Below are positions 1-12,641 of a stretch of DNA of 64,000 nucleotides, piece after piece. Location of the stretch: contig NC_087064.1 of NCBI RefSeq assembly GCF_963678635.1, forward strand, positions 53,648,684 through 53,712,683, in the 5' to 3' direction. The stretch is from Symsagittifera roscoffensis. Taxonomy: Eukaryota; Xenacoelomorpha; Acoela; Convolutidae. Made by a program: the position numbers and the translations under genes. Under the pieces are notes generated by a model, which was given only the letters and a program-made list of their open reading frames with translations, was not told the DNA's origin and searched no databases. Each line of letters opens with the position of its first letter. Position 1 is the stretch's first letter.

Positions 1-2246
1 TTAGCTCGGGAACCGAGCGTTCGACCACTCGTTCTTCCAAGATAATTCCCAGCTTGGGTTGTTCCACCATCAGCATTCCAGTTTCTTTAATCCGTTCAAC
101 CCAGAAATTGAGTACTATGACTTGCTCATTGTCGAAGTACGCTTCCCTGGCTTCTTCATTCACGAAGGGATTATACGCCATCCCCGGTATGCCAGACACA
201 TATTGGAACGACTTCAATCTTCCTAGTGTTGCAAAGTCTTTTTGTCCCTTGACTGCTTCAATCAACTCCCGGCTCACTTTCAATTCTTTGTTGGAATATC
301 TTCTCACTTCTTCCAACTTGCGATAGCTCTCCATGTCATTCGACTCCTTATTTGGTACAGTCAACGGCATGGCCTGATATAGTTCCAGGAGTGCCCTAAG
401 GAAGTTCCTTTCGCAATCAACTCCCTTTTGCCCAATGATCTTTATACATTCTCCCAAAACAGGAGTGGGAATACGATCCACCACGAACCTGACAAAGCAA
501 AGGGCATCCTTACGCTTAGCGCATGCTATCGCAGAATCGTCTTTTGAAATCAACGCTCGCAGAGCTTCCATCAACTCCAGCTCCTGTTTCCGTGATTTCG
601 AATCATTACTGGCTTCATATTCCGCCTTCTTGATGCCCATCAAGCACCAAGCCAACCGTACTTGCAGGTCGGTTCTCATGCAAGGATGAGCCAGGTATGC
701 TGCCACCGTAGCAGGTGCATGCATCGACTCGTCGAAGTATCTCTGGAGGGCCGCCCTCCAAGAAATTTCTAGTAGTTTTTCTAATCCGATTTCGTTCGCT
801 TCAGAGGACATTACCGTGCCGTATTCTTTTCGATTTAAGTTTGATTTCTCCGCAAGCTCTTTCAGATATTCCTGCATGTCTCGCTTCTCGCTCCAAGCCA
901 TCAGGTGCCCTCTCGCGGAGTTTCTCGCTTTCAACATCTCCATATAACCCCCTGCTGGATCTCATATGTGGACTGATTCCGGCACAGTGACTCGACTGTA
1001 CTCGACCACGTCGAGTTGTCCTTCCAGTTTCAATTTGGCCAGGTTGGTCCGCGAGGGCCTGTAATCTTCCAGTCCTCCAGATCCACATTGACTGATGATC
1101 TCCATCTCTAATTTAGTGTCTCTCAGGGTGCGTGCTGTTTTCTTTGAATTTACGGCGGTCGTGGTCAGACCTGCCAAGAGCATAGGGGGTATCAGATTCT
1201 CTTTTTCTCCCCCTGTCAGTGTTGCACCATCTCCTTGCCCGCTCTCGCCTGAACGACCTGCGCTCGTTAAAGAGGCCACCACTGCGCTGGCTCTCGACTT
1301 CACCACTCTCGGGTTCACGGCTCGACTTCCTGTTTTCCCTTTTAGTCGCTTCAACCCCTTTCTGGCTCGTCTAACAGGTAATTTCTTTGTGACCTGCTGA
1401 TCATCGGCACTGTCTTCTGTAACTGACTCGGTCAGAACATCCGACTCCATGGAGTTCACTATTTTCTGCAGGACCTCACGCATGATGGGTTGATTCAATC
1501 CCACCTTCATTGTGGACTGCGTCCCATATCGCCTTATCACGTCCCATGATCTTTCCATGAAACTCACTCGGCTCCAGGTTGCCCCTGTCTTGCCTTCTAA
1601 CTGACTTTGATATCTCTCCCATTCCTCTTCCGGCAGCGTACTCAGGAAGGATACCCTCATTGATTCTTCGATTTTTCTCCTCCTCGGTGACTCATGGAGC
1701 AATCTCTGCGGATCCCTGCTTCGGCATTTTCTCGCCTGGCTTATTGGGTCCATCGTGGATAAGTCGGCCGACGCCTCCTTTGTAGGGGACATGAAAGACG
1801 ATGGCGTCATTAGCAACAGACTTCCATCGACTTCCCCATCGTCGTCTTCACTAAACCGGTATTCTAACAAGTCTCTCTCCAACGCTCCCAGATCTGTCTC
1901 ACCCGGTTTTCCCGTCTTTCCCTCGATGTCGTCTTCGTCATCGTCCTGATCCATCAATTATTCATCATCACCTGCATCAAGTTTTGGCTTGGGTCCTGAA
2001 GGTCCTTGTCGTGAGTCTATGCCCGAGTCCGGCCGAGCCGGTACGGTCATGTCTCCTGCGTGATAAAAACAATTCATCGTTATCCAGGAATTCTACGGAC
2101 TCCTCGCCATGTGGTGCCAGATCCTCTATTGTTATGTATGAGCCTCCTCTGCTCTCCTTTGCCACTTCCAGCATCACTACTTTCACTTCTCCTGGCCACT
2201 TCAGTCTTGATAAATCATCTGTGGGAGAATATACTTCGTTCCACAT
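1..2246 (-). pseudogene. Element A U2 remnant (large unknown protein)
   Basis: Three minus-strand pieces align with the 1435-residue U2 protein of element B: 2246-1977, 1957-962, and an open stretch from about 960 to the window edge in another frame. Matching segments include the FLSTLPEEEW block near 1650-1500 (B: FLGSLKDDAW) and a GMAYNPF block near 150-180, also present in B. The piece at 1957-962 is rich in acidic and Ser/Arg residues and looks disordered. Stops at 1977 and 962 and the frame changes show that this copy is broken. The function is unknown. No signal peptide or membrane segment is seen, so it is not a conventional envelope gene. The C-terminal part lies outside the window. 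Confidence 0.7.
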
Positions 2247-4545
2247 TTCGGCCGAGACCTCTGGTCTCCTGGAAGGTCTGCAACATTCCAGCCTATGAAG
2301 CGCGGCTCCATCCCTTCACTCCACTTCAGCATTCTCTTCTCTGCATCACGAGCTGCTCCGATGCGAGGGGCAGTGATGGGAGATGTGACTGCCAACAACA
2401 TCCTCCTTATCGGTGGATATCGAGGGCATTGGTCCGGCAGCGGCCTGGACCCAGAAAGCCACGCTTGCTGGTTCTCTTTCGCGTGTGCATAGGCCTCTGG
2501 TAGGAGTGGGACTCCCATAGCCGCTCCTGTATCCTTCACTACTGGTCTCAAATTCCAAAGCTTCGGGTTAAACTGAATGTGAGAAAGGTTCTCACGGCCC
2601 ATTCGGCACTTGAAGTGGTTGTTGAAATCCATCAACACCCAACCTGGCTCCGCTATTCTTCCGAACAGCCTATCGTTACTGGCCAGCCCTCTCAACTCCC
2701 TCTGCTCTACCCAGTTCAGCACGGAACAGTCCACGACTGAGACCAGGTTGACATACAACACTGAATTCCTGTATGCCTTGACTTGCACGTCCGGGAACGC
2801 GAAAGACATCACCGGTCCATACACCACCGCGACGAATTCCCGCAGTCCGTGAATCAAAGCCAACGGATCGATCCGCATCATGACAGCCAAATCTGTCAGC
2901 AAGGGCATGCCACAATATTGCTTACACTCACCCGCATCCGTCGCCACCGTATCTTCTCCCGTGACGCTTCTGTTTTGTTGCAAGAGATATTGGAGCAGGA
3001 GAGTCCTCCAGTCTTTCATCTTTCTGAGCGAGGCGGTTTCCAACTGTGCATTGAACTCACGACTCGGTCCCTGTAGTTGTTCAGGGTAACGCAACAGCAC
3101 AAGCAAATCACCCAGTCGACCGTAGGTCATGGCAATCAGAGTCAGGAGTCCATCCAATCTCAAATCTGCCAGCGCTTGGGTGAAGAGATTCGCCGGCCCC
3201 TTCACGAAATTTTCATGACCAAATGTCACGTATAAGGCTAATACCAGGCCAATCGACAACTTCCTGATGTCCTTGACAAAACTCGCGATCAGATTCCGGG
3301 ATGCCCTAGGATAGCACGTCGACAGGAAGGATGGCGTCCATCCCACTCCCATTCCACCCAAGATGGCATCCGATCGTTCGTACTGTGCCCTCGTGGCTAG
3401 CACGTCAGCTTGAAACTTGTCCAGCGACATCGTGTTTACGTCCTGCATCAATTTCAACATCATGCCCCCAGCTATCTCCCGGGCATCAAACAAGTTTTTC
3501 AGATACACGTGTATCTCTTTTATCACTGCCGGCGCATGCTCGAACGCGTCCTCACCCAAGGTGCACAGCCTTGGTGACAAGTACAACCATACGTTATTGT
3601 GCGGCTTCGTGCGCAAAGCCATTGCCATGAGATCCTCTTCCGCTGATGTCATGTTCTTCCTGACTGTCCTGCCCTGCTCATTCTCGGCATGATCCATCTG
3701 TCTGAACCAGAGATCATCAGCCACCTGTTGTACTAACAGATGATCGTCATCCACCCCTGGTCTTAACTTCAGCAATCTGGCAAACTTGGACAGCTCCAAC
3801 CCCAGAACCTCATCTAGCACCAGCCGAGTTGTGCTACAATCTTTGAGCCCCTGTATGGCATTGGAAATGTCAGCCCAAACGGCGGGAAGCTCAGATCGGG
3901 ACGGGTAGTAATTGTCTGGATCTACTACTCTGTTCGGGGCAGGAATTATCACGTTGAACCTCCCCTCTGCTATCGTTGTGACCATTGTGTACACAAACTG
4001 AAGGGGTTCTGGCAATGCAGCGTACCCTGGTGACAACACAAAGACCACCTTCACCAGATTTTGGGTAAAACGTTGTTTTGCTGCTGCTTCTACCTCAGCC
4101 ATCGCCGAGAGCAATGTCATTATCGCCTCCCCTATGACCTCGTTGCTCGGGATCGACCCATCCGTCAGACGTGACAACAAGCCCTGCTTTGCAGATGATA
4201 ATTTGAGCTTGCAACCACTATCACCTGCGGCTCCATGCTGACCACCCTTCGTACACTTATCATCATGCCTATTGCTTGTCCCCAGTCCAATTTAGGCGCC
4301 GTCAAGAAAATCACGTCGGGCCAAAAGAGAGAACGGGGCGTATAGAGATAATCGGAACTGGCCACGATCAGATACTTTGCAGCTTTCATCTCTAAGGGAT
4401 CGTAAGCTGCGAACAGGCCGTCGCCTATTGGGGCCTCCAGTTTCCCATATCTCCTGTCATCTCCATCCACCGTGGTCGTTCGGGGGTAGTCCCTTGAATA
4501 CTCGCCAGGCGTCTGACCGGGTGGTTTAGCAAACTGCCTGTACAT
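2201..4545 (-). pseudogene. Element A U1 (degenerate SGNH-like domain plus helical region), frameshifted
   Basis: Two overlapping minus-strand ORFs (4545-4165 and 4180-2201) align end to end with the U1 ORF of element B. The first carries the segment YLIVASSDY, in the place of a GDS-like block, and ends soon after VVASSNYHL, in the place of a GTND-like block. The second continues with VVFVLSPGYAALPEPLQFVY and a long helical region. A frameshift near 4170-4180 separates them. The 3' end of the second ORF contains FIGWNV, which aligns with the start of U2 in B. This suggests that U1 and U2 were once one reading frame. No catalytic serine in SGNH context is left, so hydrolase activity is unlikely. 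Its role is unknown. Confidence 0.65.
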
Positions 4546-4612
4546 CTTGTGATGCTTGTTATTGGGCTTGTTCTCTGCCTGAAACTTGCCCTTGCGAGCA
4601 GGTTGTCGTCAG

Positions 4613-6984
4613 TTACCGGGCTCTCTGTCGGACGTCCGTAAGAGACCGGGTGTTCAAAGGTCCAAAGGTATTGTCCTGAGGCAACCCATTCAAGTCTGCA
4701 TGCCGGAGTGTAGTTGTAGAGCTGAACTGCTCCTGCTCTGCTAGCAGCCAATCCACGCCAGGTATCCGATATAGTCGCGACACTGTGGGACTTTCTCCGC
4801 CAATCATTCTCATCGCGTCCTGCCGACACGTCAGGGTATTCATGTTCAACCTCGCGGACATGTCCGTCTTGTACTGTCCCCAATGACTCGGGTCTGATCG
4901 GTTCCAAAGCAGCAGGCTGCCTGGTTCAACTCCCTCCGCTGGCACGGCGCTCGTAGACGCTCCTGCTGCTGAAGCAGGGTTTGTCGTGGCGGGCGGATCG
5001 TTCCTCCTAGACACGGTCTGGGAGTTATTCCTGTTCTGAACCACTGATCTCCCGAGTCGGCTTTCAAGCGGTTGCGTTCTGGGAGGAGGAGCAGTCCCTA
5101 GCCTCTCTCTCACGTTCGAGCTCGGAGCGATGGGTGTGGCTACAGCCGTCTCCATTGCCAAGGGCCCTAGGCGGTTGACGAGGGATTCGGGCACGCTTGC
5201 CCTTATTCTACTTCTTCCTGTCGAGCTGGTCCGAGCCAGAGAACTGGTCGCCCTCGACTCCTGCTCCACTTCCCTCAACTGCGTCTGAAATACATCATTC
5301 ACCCAGTGTCTTCCTCGTTGGGTGTTGAAATGTATTCCATCTCTGGTAGGGGCGATGTGATCAATCATGCGCAGCGTATTTTCAAGATCCAGAAGTCGCA
5401 ACCCGCCAGGGTTGTTTCTCACCAGATTACGGATCATTTCGTTCCACCGTGTCACGTTGCCATTCATGAAATCTGCCACTGTGGTGCCCACCAGCGGGTT
5501 TTGTGGTATAGTGCACAGCACCACAAACCTGGGCCTGTATTTCTCCTTCAGTTCATTCAGGAGGCATACCAACAGAGGCTCCCACTTGCTCTCCGGAGTC
5601 ACCGGGGCTCTCGAGACGTCGTTGGTTCCTAGCATTATCACCAGCGTATCCAGGTGATCCTCGCTCTGGAATTCCATCATCTTGATGACCTGAGCCACTG
5701 AGGCTCCTCCAAAGGACAGAGTGGTAGTCTGACCATAGACGAAGATCTCATTCAGATCCCTCACCAAACTGTCTCCTATGATCAAGTGGCGACTCCCTGG
5801 GGGGATTACCTGGTCGCTCGTAGCGGGGTTCCAGCTCATGCCATTCAGGCAGGCTCGAGGATGCTCCGCAGCTACTTGCGTGAACTGGTGACGTGTCATC
5901 AGATTCTTCCTAATGTCTACCACGCGGGACTTTTGATAGGTTCTGCCATGCGCAGTCCCCGAGGACACTACCGTGTGGGGTGCTCGCTCCGAGCTATTGG
6001 ATGAATGATCGCGACGTTGGGAAGGAACGATCCTACCCAATGTCCGTCCAGTGGTTCGGTTGATCTCATCCATTGTTGCTCTGGCCACTTGGTTGAACGA
6101 TTCTTGGAACTGAGGAGCGAGGTATGTGTCAGAAGGGTCCGGTATCGTGTTCCTTTGACTGGAAGCAGACGGTTTTGTCTGCTGAGGAGCCTCGGGCCCT
6201 CTCGATGCACGCAAATCCAAAGCCTCGGGCCCTCTCGATGCACACAGCTCCTGTACTCTTTCCTGGGGCATGTGTCGCTGGATCCCTCCGAGGATTTCAT
6301 TGTCGCCAGAACTTCCTGTGACACTCGGCTCACCTTCGCCAAATACAGCTCCTTCAGGTGCTTTATTTCATCCTCCTTGTAGGCCACCTGCAGATCTTCA
6401 TATTTCTTCTTCCATTCGTCTCTTTCTCGAGCTATCGCCCTATACTCCTGGAGTTTGGCACACAGCTCGCTCTGATCTCTCTCCTTCTTCTCCAACGTCT
6501 CGATCGTCTCCGACGTCTGGATCTCTATTTCACTCACCCTCACTCTCTTCGAAGGAGGAGCAGCTGTTGGAGAGTCGACCGAATGTGACGGGCCTGGCCC
6601 ATCACATTGTTTCTTCGCTCCGATGAGTGGCTGCGCCGGTTGGACTGGTAAGGGCATCTCACCTAGCCGGTGGTCCCTCTGTTCACCTAGTCCTGGCTCA
6701 CGAGCCAGGTCGTGGCCAGACATTTCTCCACGCCGCCATCTCATCAGTCGATTTCGACCTCTCTCGGCGGTCCCGGACTCACCGAAGGCCAACATCAACA
6801 CGACTTCCGCAGGGCGATTCCCTCGACCCTCTCGTCCTAATGCATTGAGGAGCGCGACCACAAACATCGACAGCCCCGGGTCTTCTCGTGTAAAATCACA
6901 ATCGATCAGCCGCTGATAGATCTCGTCTAGAGTCGCTCCTAGACTCGCTGAGAGGAATTCCATAAGTTCGTTTGTGTCACCCAT
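4613..6984 (-). pseudogene. Element A ORF S: coiled coil + SGNH hydrolase domain, frameshifted
   Basis: The N-terminal part (6984-5968) has a helical head and a Glu/Lys-rich coiled coil. After a frameshift near 6270, ORF 6271-4613 carries an SGNH/GDSL hydrolase fold. Visible are block I IGDSLV, a glycine block SFGGAS, block III LGTNDVS, and block V DGIHF, which supplies the Asp/His pair. SGNH enzymes are typically esterases or lipases acting on acyl or acetyl esters; the substrate here is unknown. A 22-bp segment is repeated with a 33-bp period at 6189-6243, adding 11 codons (the residue pattern ASRGPEA twice). The C-terminal 250 residues are low-complexity and variable. Element B has the same protein, so this is a standing component of the family. 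Confidence 0.75.
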
Positions 6985-7458
6985 TTCTTATCGTGTTGAT
7001 TCTTACTGTCGTGTAATGTCTTCCTGTCTCGTTTCGATTCAATTGATTCAATAAACAATTTCTGATCAATCAAGATCTAAAAAACAAGTCGCGACTTAAA
7101 ACCATCATTTTTGGATCCAACATCATTCAACTCTTTAAAACTCTCCATTGAATTCTCTTCTCAATTCTGATTTAAAACTTTAGCACCAAGGTGGATCGTC
7201 CACCTGTATCTTTGTCAGGGTAGCACGAATGAGCGCTGTCACCTTGATGACCTCGAGTACTCCAGGTCTTTTATGACACAAAACATAAAACATATCATAA
7301 CAATAACATAACACATAAACACATAAGCATCACACACCTATATTATCACATAAAAACATAATCCCTAATATTGTACCTAAAACCTAACCTAATCTAAAAC
7401 CTGACACTAATTCTTATCGAGTAACTTAATAAAAATCACTTATCGCCAAGCGCAATTC
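6985..7458 (-). other. Element A spacer between pol and ORF S
   Basis: This AT-rich noncoding stretch has repeated ACATAA-type words around 7270-7370. Element B has a spacer of similar length (33517-34035) in the same place but with little visible sequence similarity. Such a gap could hold the promoter or splice acceptor for a subgenomic S transcript. I see no convincing acceptor. Confidence 0.5.
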
Positions 7459-8848
7459 CTAGCATATGCTCAGATAGTATTTTTTATGTAAGTAAACCTC
7501 TATGTCAGTCTCTGAAAATATCACATGTACAAGTGCGTACAACTCTCTCGGATGTAGCTTTCCCCTATTAGGATCATATACTGGTAACGAGAGAGAGGTC
7601 ACTCCTCTCTCAACCATAAAATCCCTAAGTCGAGTCAAGGCCAATACCAAGCTCTTTGGATCTACGTGTTGCCTATCAGTGGCCTTGGTAACCAGGAAAC
7701 ACAAATATTTCCCTGGTGTCTGTGATGCAACAGGGGGCAGCGCTATCATCCCTCCCGCACCAGGCCTCTGTTTCCATAAAAACTCGATGTTCTTATACTC
7801 TCTTTTGAAATCAGAGAGTATAAGAACACCAAGTCGGTTTCTTCTGTTTCCATAAAAACTCGATGTTCTTATACTCTCTTTTGAAATCAGATGCTAGTGC
7901 TGTTTTGAAGCTTACGTCCGCGATTATCGCTATAGCGCACGTGCGTTCCGTGAGTATGAAATTGCTGTCCGTTATGACGATATTGTTTGAATAATGGTTC
8001 GGTAGAACAAAATACGATTCAAAGATTTGTCCAAAAGGTGGTTTTTTAGCATTTTCGCCCTCTGTCTCTAGTTCTCCGGTTTTTCTTGCCGATTTCAATT
8101 TTTTCATTATCAGATTTTCGGTGTGGGTGAGTCCTACCCCTACTCCCCGGAAAAAAATATCCATCGACGTCCCCGTCGATCGCCCAAAGTCTAGGAGATC
8201 GAGGTTGGATTGTGGAACACGTAGGGGACCATCTGGGGCGACCCAGTTGGACTTGGTATTGTCATGACTGATGTATTTGATACCGTCTTTATCGACGTCC
8301 TGAATCGTCAGGATCGTCTCTTTTGGATCTGTCGGCAGATCATGGAGCCATTCGAGCACGCGCAAGTTCGTTAGTTCTTGCTCATGAGTCTGTTCCGCTT
8401 CTGGTTCGAACTCCACTTCCGGTTCTGATCGATCGTCGATCCAATTTTAATCCATATCATTCACCAAGTCGGTTTCTTCTAGCATCGCCACTTCGTCCAG
8501 ACCCACTAGCGAGTCCATGACATCACTTACAACTATCCTGTCTACAACGAAATCCTCGCCGTTCGGATTGTATTTCTTTTTGTTTTTTCCTCTCTTGCTC
8601 TGGCGTGTTTCCATAGTGAGAGGAAAGTCAGGCTGTATTCCTTTGTCAATTTCGATTTGTTCCGGGCAGTCCCAGTCTTCCTCGGCATAAGGTAGAGTTT
8701 CATCGTCCACCTCTACTCGCTCGGTCAACTCGAGATCCAGTGGTAGGTCGCAATCGTCCACCACCTCATTCCCGTCGTTTTTGTCGCGAGTACCCCTTTC
8801 ATTCACTTCACAAGCAGGATCCACTATCAAATAGTCTCCTTCTTGCAT
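7459..8848 (-). pseudogene. Element A pol C-terminal extension with macro-like domain, broken in three pieces
   Basis: Minus-strand ORFs 8848-8447, 8416-7811 and 7749-7459 align in order with the last ~420 residues of the element B integrase ORF. The first two pieces are an acidic linker and a segment with GVGVGLTHTENL, nearly identical in B. The last part matches the OARD1/TARG1-type macro fold: a first strand NIVITDSNFIL, a second strand CAIAIIADVSF, a helix ASDFKREY, then KYLCFLVTK, LTRLRDFMVERGVTSLSLP and a final strand. The frame is broken by a template-switch-like duplication at 7768-7891. Conservation of this domain between A and B, despite overall divergence, argues that it mattered to the element. 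Confidence 0.65.
7768..7891. repeat. 48-bp duplication with inverted and transposed insert (template-switch scar)
   Basis: A 48-bp segment occurs at 7768-7815 and again at 7844-7891. The 28 bp between them begin with GAGTATAAGAAC, the reverse complement of part of the flanking unit (GTTCTTATACTC), and continue with CACCAAGTCGGTTTCTT, which is identical to 8462-8478 about 620 bp away in the same element. The event breaks the macro-like domain reading frame. Confidence 0.8.
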
Positions 8849-8988
8849 GTCCGCTGGGATGCATCAGTCCTCTGACGAGGCATTGTGTGGTTTGATATTT
8901 TCGTAATGAGCTGCTCTTCCAGTGCTCAATCGATAAAAACGACCCCCTTGGTGCACCTCTGTTATCTGAAATGGACCACGCCATTTCT

Positions 8989-9642
8989 TTAATAATTTCT
9001 TGGTTCCTTTTGATGGAACCACTTCCTGAAACACCCAGACGTAGTCGCCAACTGAGTAGGCTTTCGCATCAGCTGTCTTTTTATCAAACCTCCTTTTTGT
9101 CTAATTTGCACCTGTTGCGTGTTCCTCCTGCATAAGTATTTGAGGTCCTGCTGTCTTCTAATAACATCCCGCACGTACGTTTGCGGTGCTGTCCTCTTCC
9201 CCTCATATTCAGGGTAGAAAAACGTCAACGGGAGCGCTTTATCACGACCCGTTAACATCATGTGCGGGCTTATTCCCGTGGTGGAATGCTCCGTGCTGTT
9301 GTAAGCACCCATCACTTGCGGCAAGTGCTTGTCCCAGTCATCCATGTAACGCGAGCAATAGACTCTCAGCATGGATACCAGTGTGCGATTTTGCCTCTCG
9401 ACTAGGCCATTCGTTTGCGGGTGATAAGTGGTCGAGTGGGCCTGCGCTACCTGCGACCTTTTCATTAACTCCTTCGTGAGATCACCCACGAATGCTTTGC
9501 CATTGTCCGATTGGAACGTGATTGGGCAGCCATGCCTCGCTATCCACACATTTATCAAATGATCGCATGTTTCTTCCGCCGATGCTGTCATGCGGGGTGC
9601 TGCTTCCGCACACTTCGTAAAATGGTCGATCATTACCAGCAC
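8989..9642 (-). pseudogene. Element A integrase catalytic core (fragment)
   Basis: This is the DDE integrase core: IDHFTKCAEA, then FQSDNGKAF and GLVERQNRT, matching the second Asp and the Glu of the DD35E triad. It is separated from the upstream zinc-binding part by one in-frame stop at 9643-9645, where B has Gln. The 3' end (RQKGGL onward) runs out of frame before the GPY/F module, whose sense sequence can still be recognised between 8900 and 9080. Integrase joins retroelement DNA to the host chromosome; this copy cannot be made whole. Confidence 0.85.
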
Positions 9643-11694
9643 CTAATTATAGCCCGTTGCTGTCAAGCAGATTTTCTGATGATCAATTTGCACCACTTCG
9701 TTGAAACCTGACGACTCTATTGACTGTAGGGGGAACCTTAGTTTCCTGGGATCCTTCGCCTGCTGACATGACAGGCATGCGGCGATCCTCTTCTCACAAG
9801 CCTTCTTCAATCCCGGCCATTTGAATCGTTTCTGTATCCTGTTATACACTTTGTCCACGCCTTGATGGCCCATCTGATCATGTGAGCGAAAGAGCAATTC
9901 GGTCTGGTACAACTGTGGTAACACTATTGAATTGTATTTATAGAGGACCTTGTCCTCCTCTTTTCGTTTGCAGGCTACGATTCCGTCCTTGTTCAGGTAC
10001 AACAAGTCGTTTCGCTTCAGGTAGAACTGCTTCAAGATCTTGTAGCTGTCTTCTTCCAAGTCTCCCTTGTCAGGTGCTCCATTCTCGATCCATCTCTTCA
10101 GACTGCTCGTCATCCTATCATTTCGTTGAGCCCTTAGGAGATCCGACAGCGTGTACCTGGTTTTCAAATACGTCTTTACCACGTTCATTTGCCCACTCAT
10201 TATCTCCGGAGCATGAGCATCGTCCATCAACTTGACACACCATATCTTTTTCAAAGGCGTCGCTTCCTGCACAAATGGTTCCAGATTGGTACGGACGACC
10301 GTACCATGTGGCAGCAATCTGGTTGGGCGTTTCGAAACTGCTATCAGCTCGAGCTCGTCTGCGGCATTATCTACCACAGTGCCTTCTTCATCTGAGGTGT
10401 ATCTGTCCCTGTCTGGATCCTGATGCGTTTCTCGGTCCAGCCCACGCTGCTTCCAGTCTACCAATAAGGAGTGGTTTGAGATTTCTGACATATCGGAATT
10501 GGAAGTTGTTTCAGATGTGTTGTCCCAGGACTGGGGCCTCGAGTCAACACTTGAGTCGACTGATTCACCAACATCATATTCCAAGTTGTCTGAGATGTTT
10601 CTCGACTCCCCGGACAAAACTCTGTCCATCGGTCGCTTCGAACCCGACTCCCCGGACAAAATTCTGCCCCTAGGTGGTCTCGTCAACCTCTCCCCGGACA
10701 AGTCGTTCTGCACGGGCTCAAAGGTGTCTGACTCCTCAGACGAGTCGTCCTTGACTGGCTCGAAGGTATCAGACTCCCCGGACATTGTCTCGTCCACGGA
10801 CGAACAATCTGGGCTCGGCTCGTATTCTTCTTTTGCATCCGTGAAATGCACTCTCCTCGTGAAGCTAGATTTCGACTTGATCCTGACTTCCTCAGTGGTT
10901 TGGTTCTGATTCAGTGTTCCATATTCAGTGAACGAAGTTCTCAACAAGACCTCCTTCGGCATCGAGCTCACCAGCTGGTTGACTATCGACCTGCAATCCC
11001 GTTCAACGCCTCGGCTGCGAATGGACACTGGCCTCTTCTCTGTTCTCTCGGTGACAGTCAACCGCTGCATGGTCTCCATCCACTCACGATCATGCCTATC
11101 CACTTCCCTGTCCAACAAGTCACGGAGTTTTCCCATGACGTCCGGCGCCACGTTCACCGTCCTGTTCAATAGAGCCATGCTGTTTATACCTAGTCTGGTA
11201 AGTTCTTGCTGTACCAAGTTGGATCGGACTAGCAGATCCAACGGAACGGGCTCGCCTCTGGCTAAAAGCTTTATCTCCGCGGCCGTCTCCACTGGAAGGT
11301 CAGGGTGTCCGGGTATAGGATGCCCTGACTTGTCTAACCACCTAGTAAGTGGCAGTTTGTCGTAGGTTTCTTTGTCCAGAAAGGAAAACCCGTCTTTGAT
11401 TTCTGATTGGTTAGCCTGTTTCTCCTCGAGGCGCTCATAAAATTCTGTCTTTTTACTGAGGCTATCTGCGTTCTGGTGCTTGTCACGGGTACGGTGCTCT
11501 ATGATCATGTGGTATCCATCTAGGCGCACGATCCAACGACCAATATAACTTTGGTGCATCGAATAGGTTTTCAGCCAGGCAAGGGCACGATTATCCACAC
11601 GTAACTTGAAGGGAGCACTCCCCAAGTAGGCCCTGTATTTTTCCACGAAAGTGATCACCGCAAACATCTCCGCTTTTGGTGCGCCGTACTTCAT
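9643..11694 (-). pseudogene. Element A RNase H 3' part, acidic repeat linker and integrase zinc domain
   Basis: The ORF opens inside RNase H: KAEMFAV supplies the active-site Glu, RVDNRAL the Asp, and DKHQNADSLSK the final motif. Then comes a linker of more than 300 residues, very acidic and serine-rich, containing repeated LSGES/MSGES motifs. It ends with the integrase HHCC zinc domain (HDQMGHQGVDKV ... CLSCQQAKDP). The linker is far longer than in ordinary Ty3/Gypsy pol. Its DNA contains repeated GTCCGGGGAGT on the coding strand, which resembles the polypurine tract of this family. The upstream ORF ends in a stop at about 11782, where B reads a Ser codon. Confidence 0.85.
10605..10783 (-). 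repeat. Repeated polypurine-tract-like motif GTCCGGGGAGT inside pol
   Basis: The plus strand shows ACTCCCCGGAC at 10605-10615, 10647-10657 and 10773-10783, the shorter CTCCCCGGAC at 10690-10699, and a decayed version near 10735. On the coding strand these read GTCCGGGGAGT. The same motif lies directly before the 3' LTR of element B. These could be internal plus-strand priming sites, or simply coding repeats for SGES. Confidence 0.6.
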
Positions 11695-11781
11695 TTCAGT
11701 ATCACTCAGGACTTTACTCCCGTAGGCTATCGGACGAAGAACCGTTCTCCCATTCCACTCCTGCTCCTTGTGAAGTATGCC

Positions 11782-12641
11782 CTATATCGCAACCACTGAT
11801 GCATCCGTATCCAGCACGAACATCCCCTTCTCTGTTGGCATGCCGAGGACCGGTGCCTCGCAAAGTTCACGTTTGATGTTTTCAAATGAAACTTGTGCCT
11901 CATCAGTCCAAGTGAACTTTTTGCCCTTGTTTCTCATCAACCTCTGCACGGGGTATATTTTGTCAGCATACCCCTTGATGAACTCTCGACAATAATTAGC
12001 GAATCCCAAAAACTCATCAGCTGGGTATCTGTTTTAGGCGCCTTCCAGGTCAGCACCGCTTCAACCGCTTCAAGATCTGGTCTCACTCCATGTTTGTCCA
12101 CCAGGCGGCCCAGATACTTTATGGAATCCCTGAGGATTTCACTCTTAGAGGGTTTACATTTCAGACCCGCCTGCTTCATGCAAGAAAACACCTCCTCCAA
12201 CCTTTCTATGTGGTCTTCTAAGGTTGGTGTTGCAATCACGACATCATCGACATAACACATGATGAGATTCCCGTATTTCTTAGTGACGCTCGTGAGTGCC
12301 TGGGCCATCAGTCGCTGGAATGTGGCCGTCGCATTGCACATCCTCTTCCACTGGAACAATCCCAGCTCACACGCGAAGCCTGTTTTCTCTCGATCTTGCT
12401 TTCTGAGTGGCACTTGCCAGAACGCAGAGCCCAAATCCAACGTCGTGAAGATCTTCGCGTCTCCCAGCTTGGATAGGCTCTCATCGATGCGAGGAATCGG
12501 GTATGCGTCCTTTATAGTCACTGCGTTCAGATAACGGAAATCACAACAAAATCTGAGTTGTCCCCCTTTCTTTTTTGCCATGACCACGCCACAAGCCCAT
12601 GGGGACTTCGACGGCTCGATCATGTCGTACTCCATTAACAT
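11782..12641 (-). pseudogene. Element A reverse transcriptase and start of RNase H, broken
   Basis: ORF 12641-11937 contains RT palm motifs: FTTLDLGSAFWQVPL with a catalytic Asp, and CYVDDVV with the YxDD pair. ORF 12009-11782 continues in another frame with the thumb and the first RNase H Asp (DTDAS). Compared with B, the motif PFGL before CNATATFQ is missing (12 bp in frame), which removes part of the conserved primer-grip and nucleotide-binding region. With the frame change near 11990 and the stop at 11782-11784, this RT is inactive. The relation to Ty3/Gypsy RT is clear. Confidence 0.9.
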
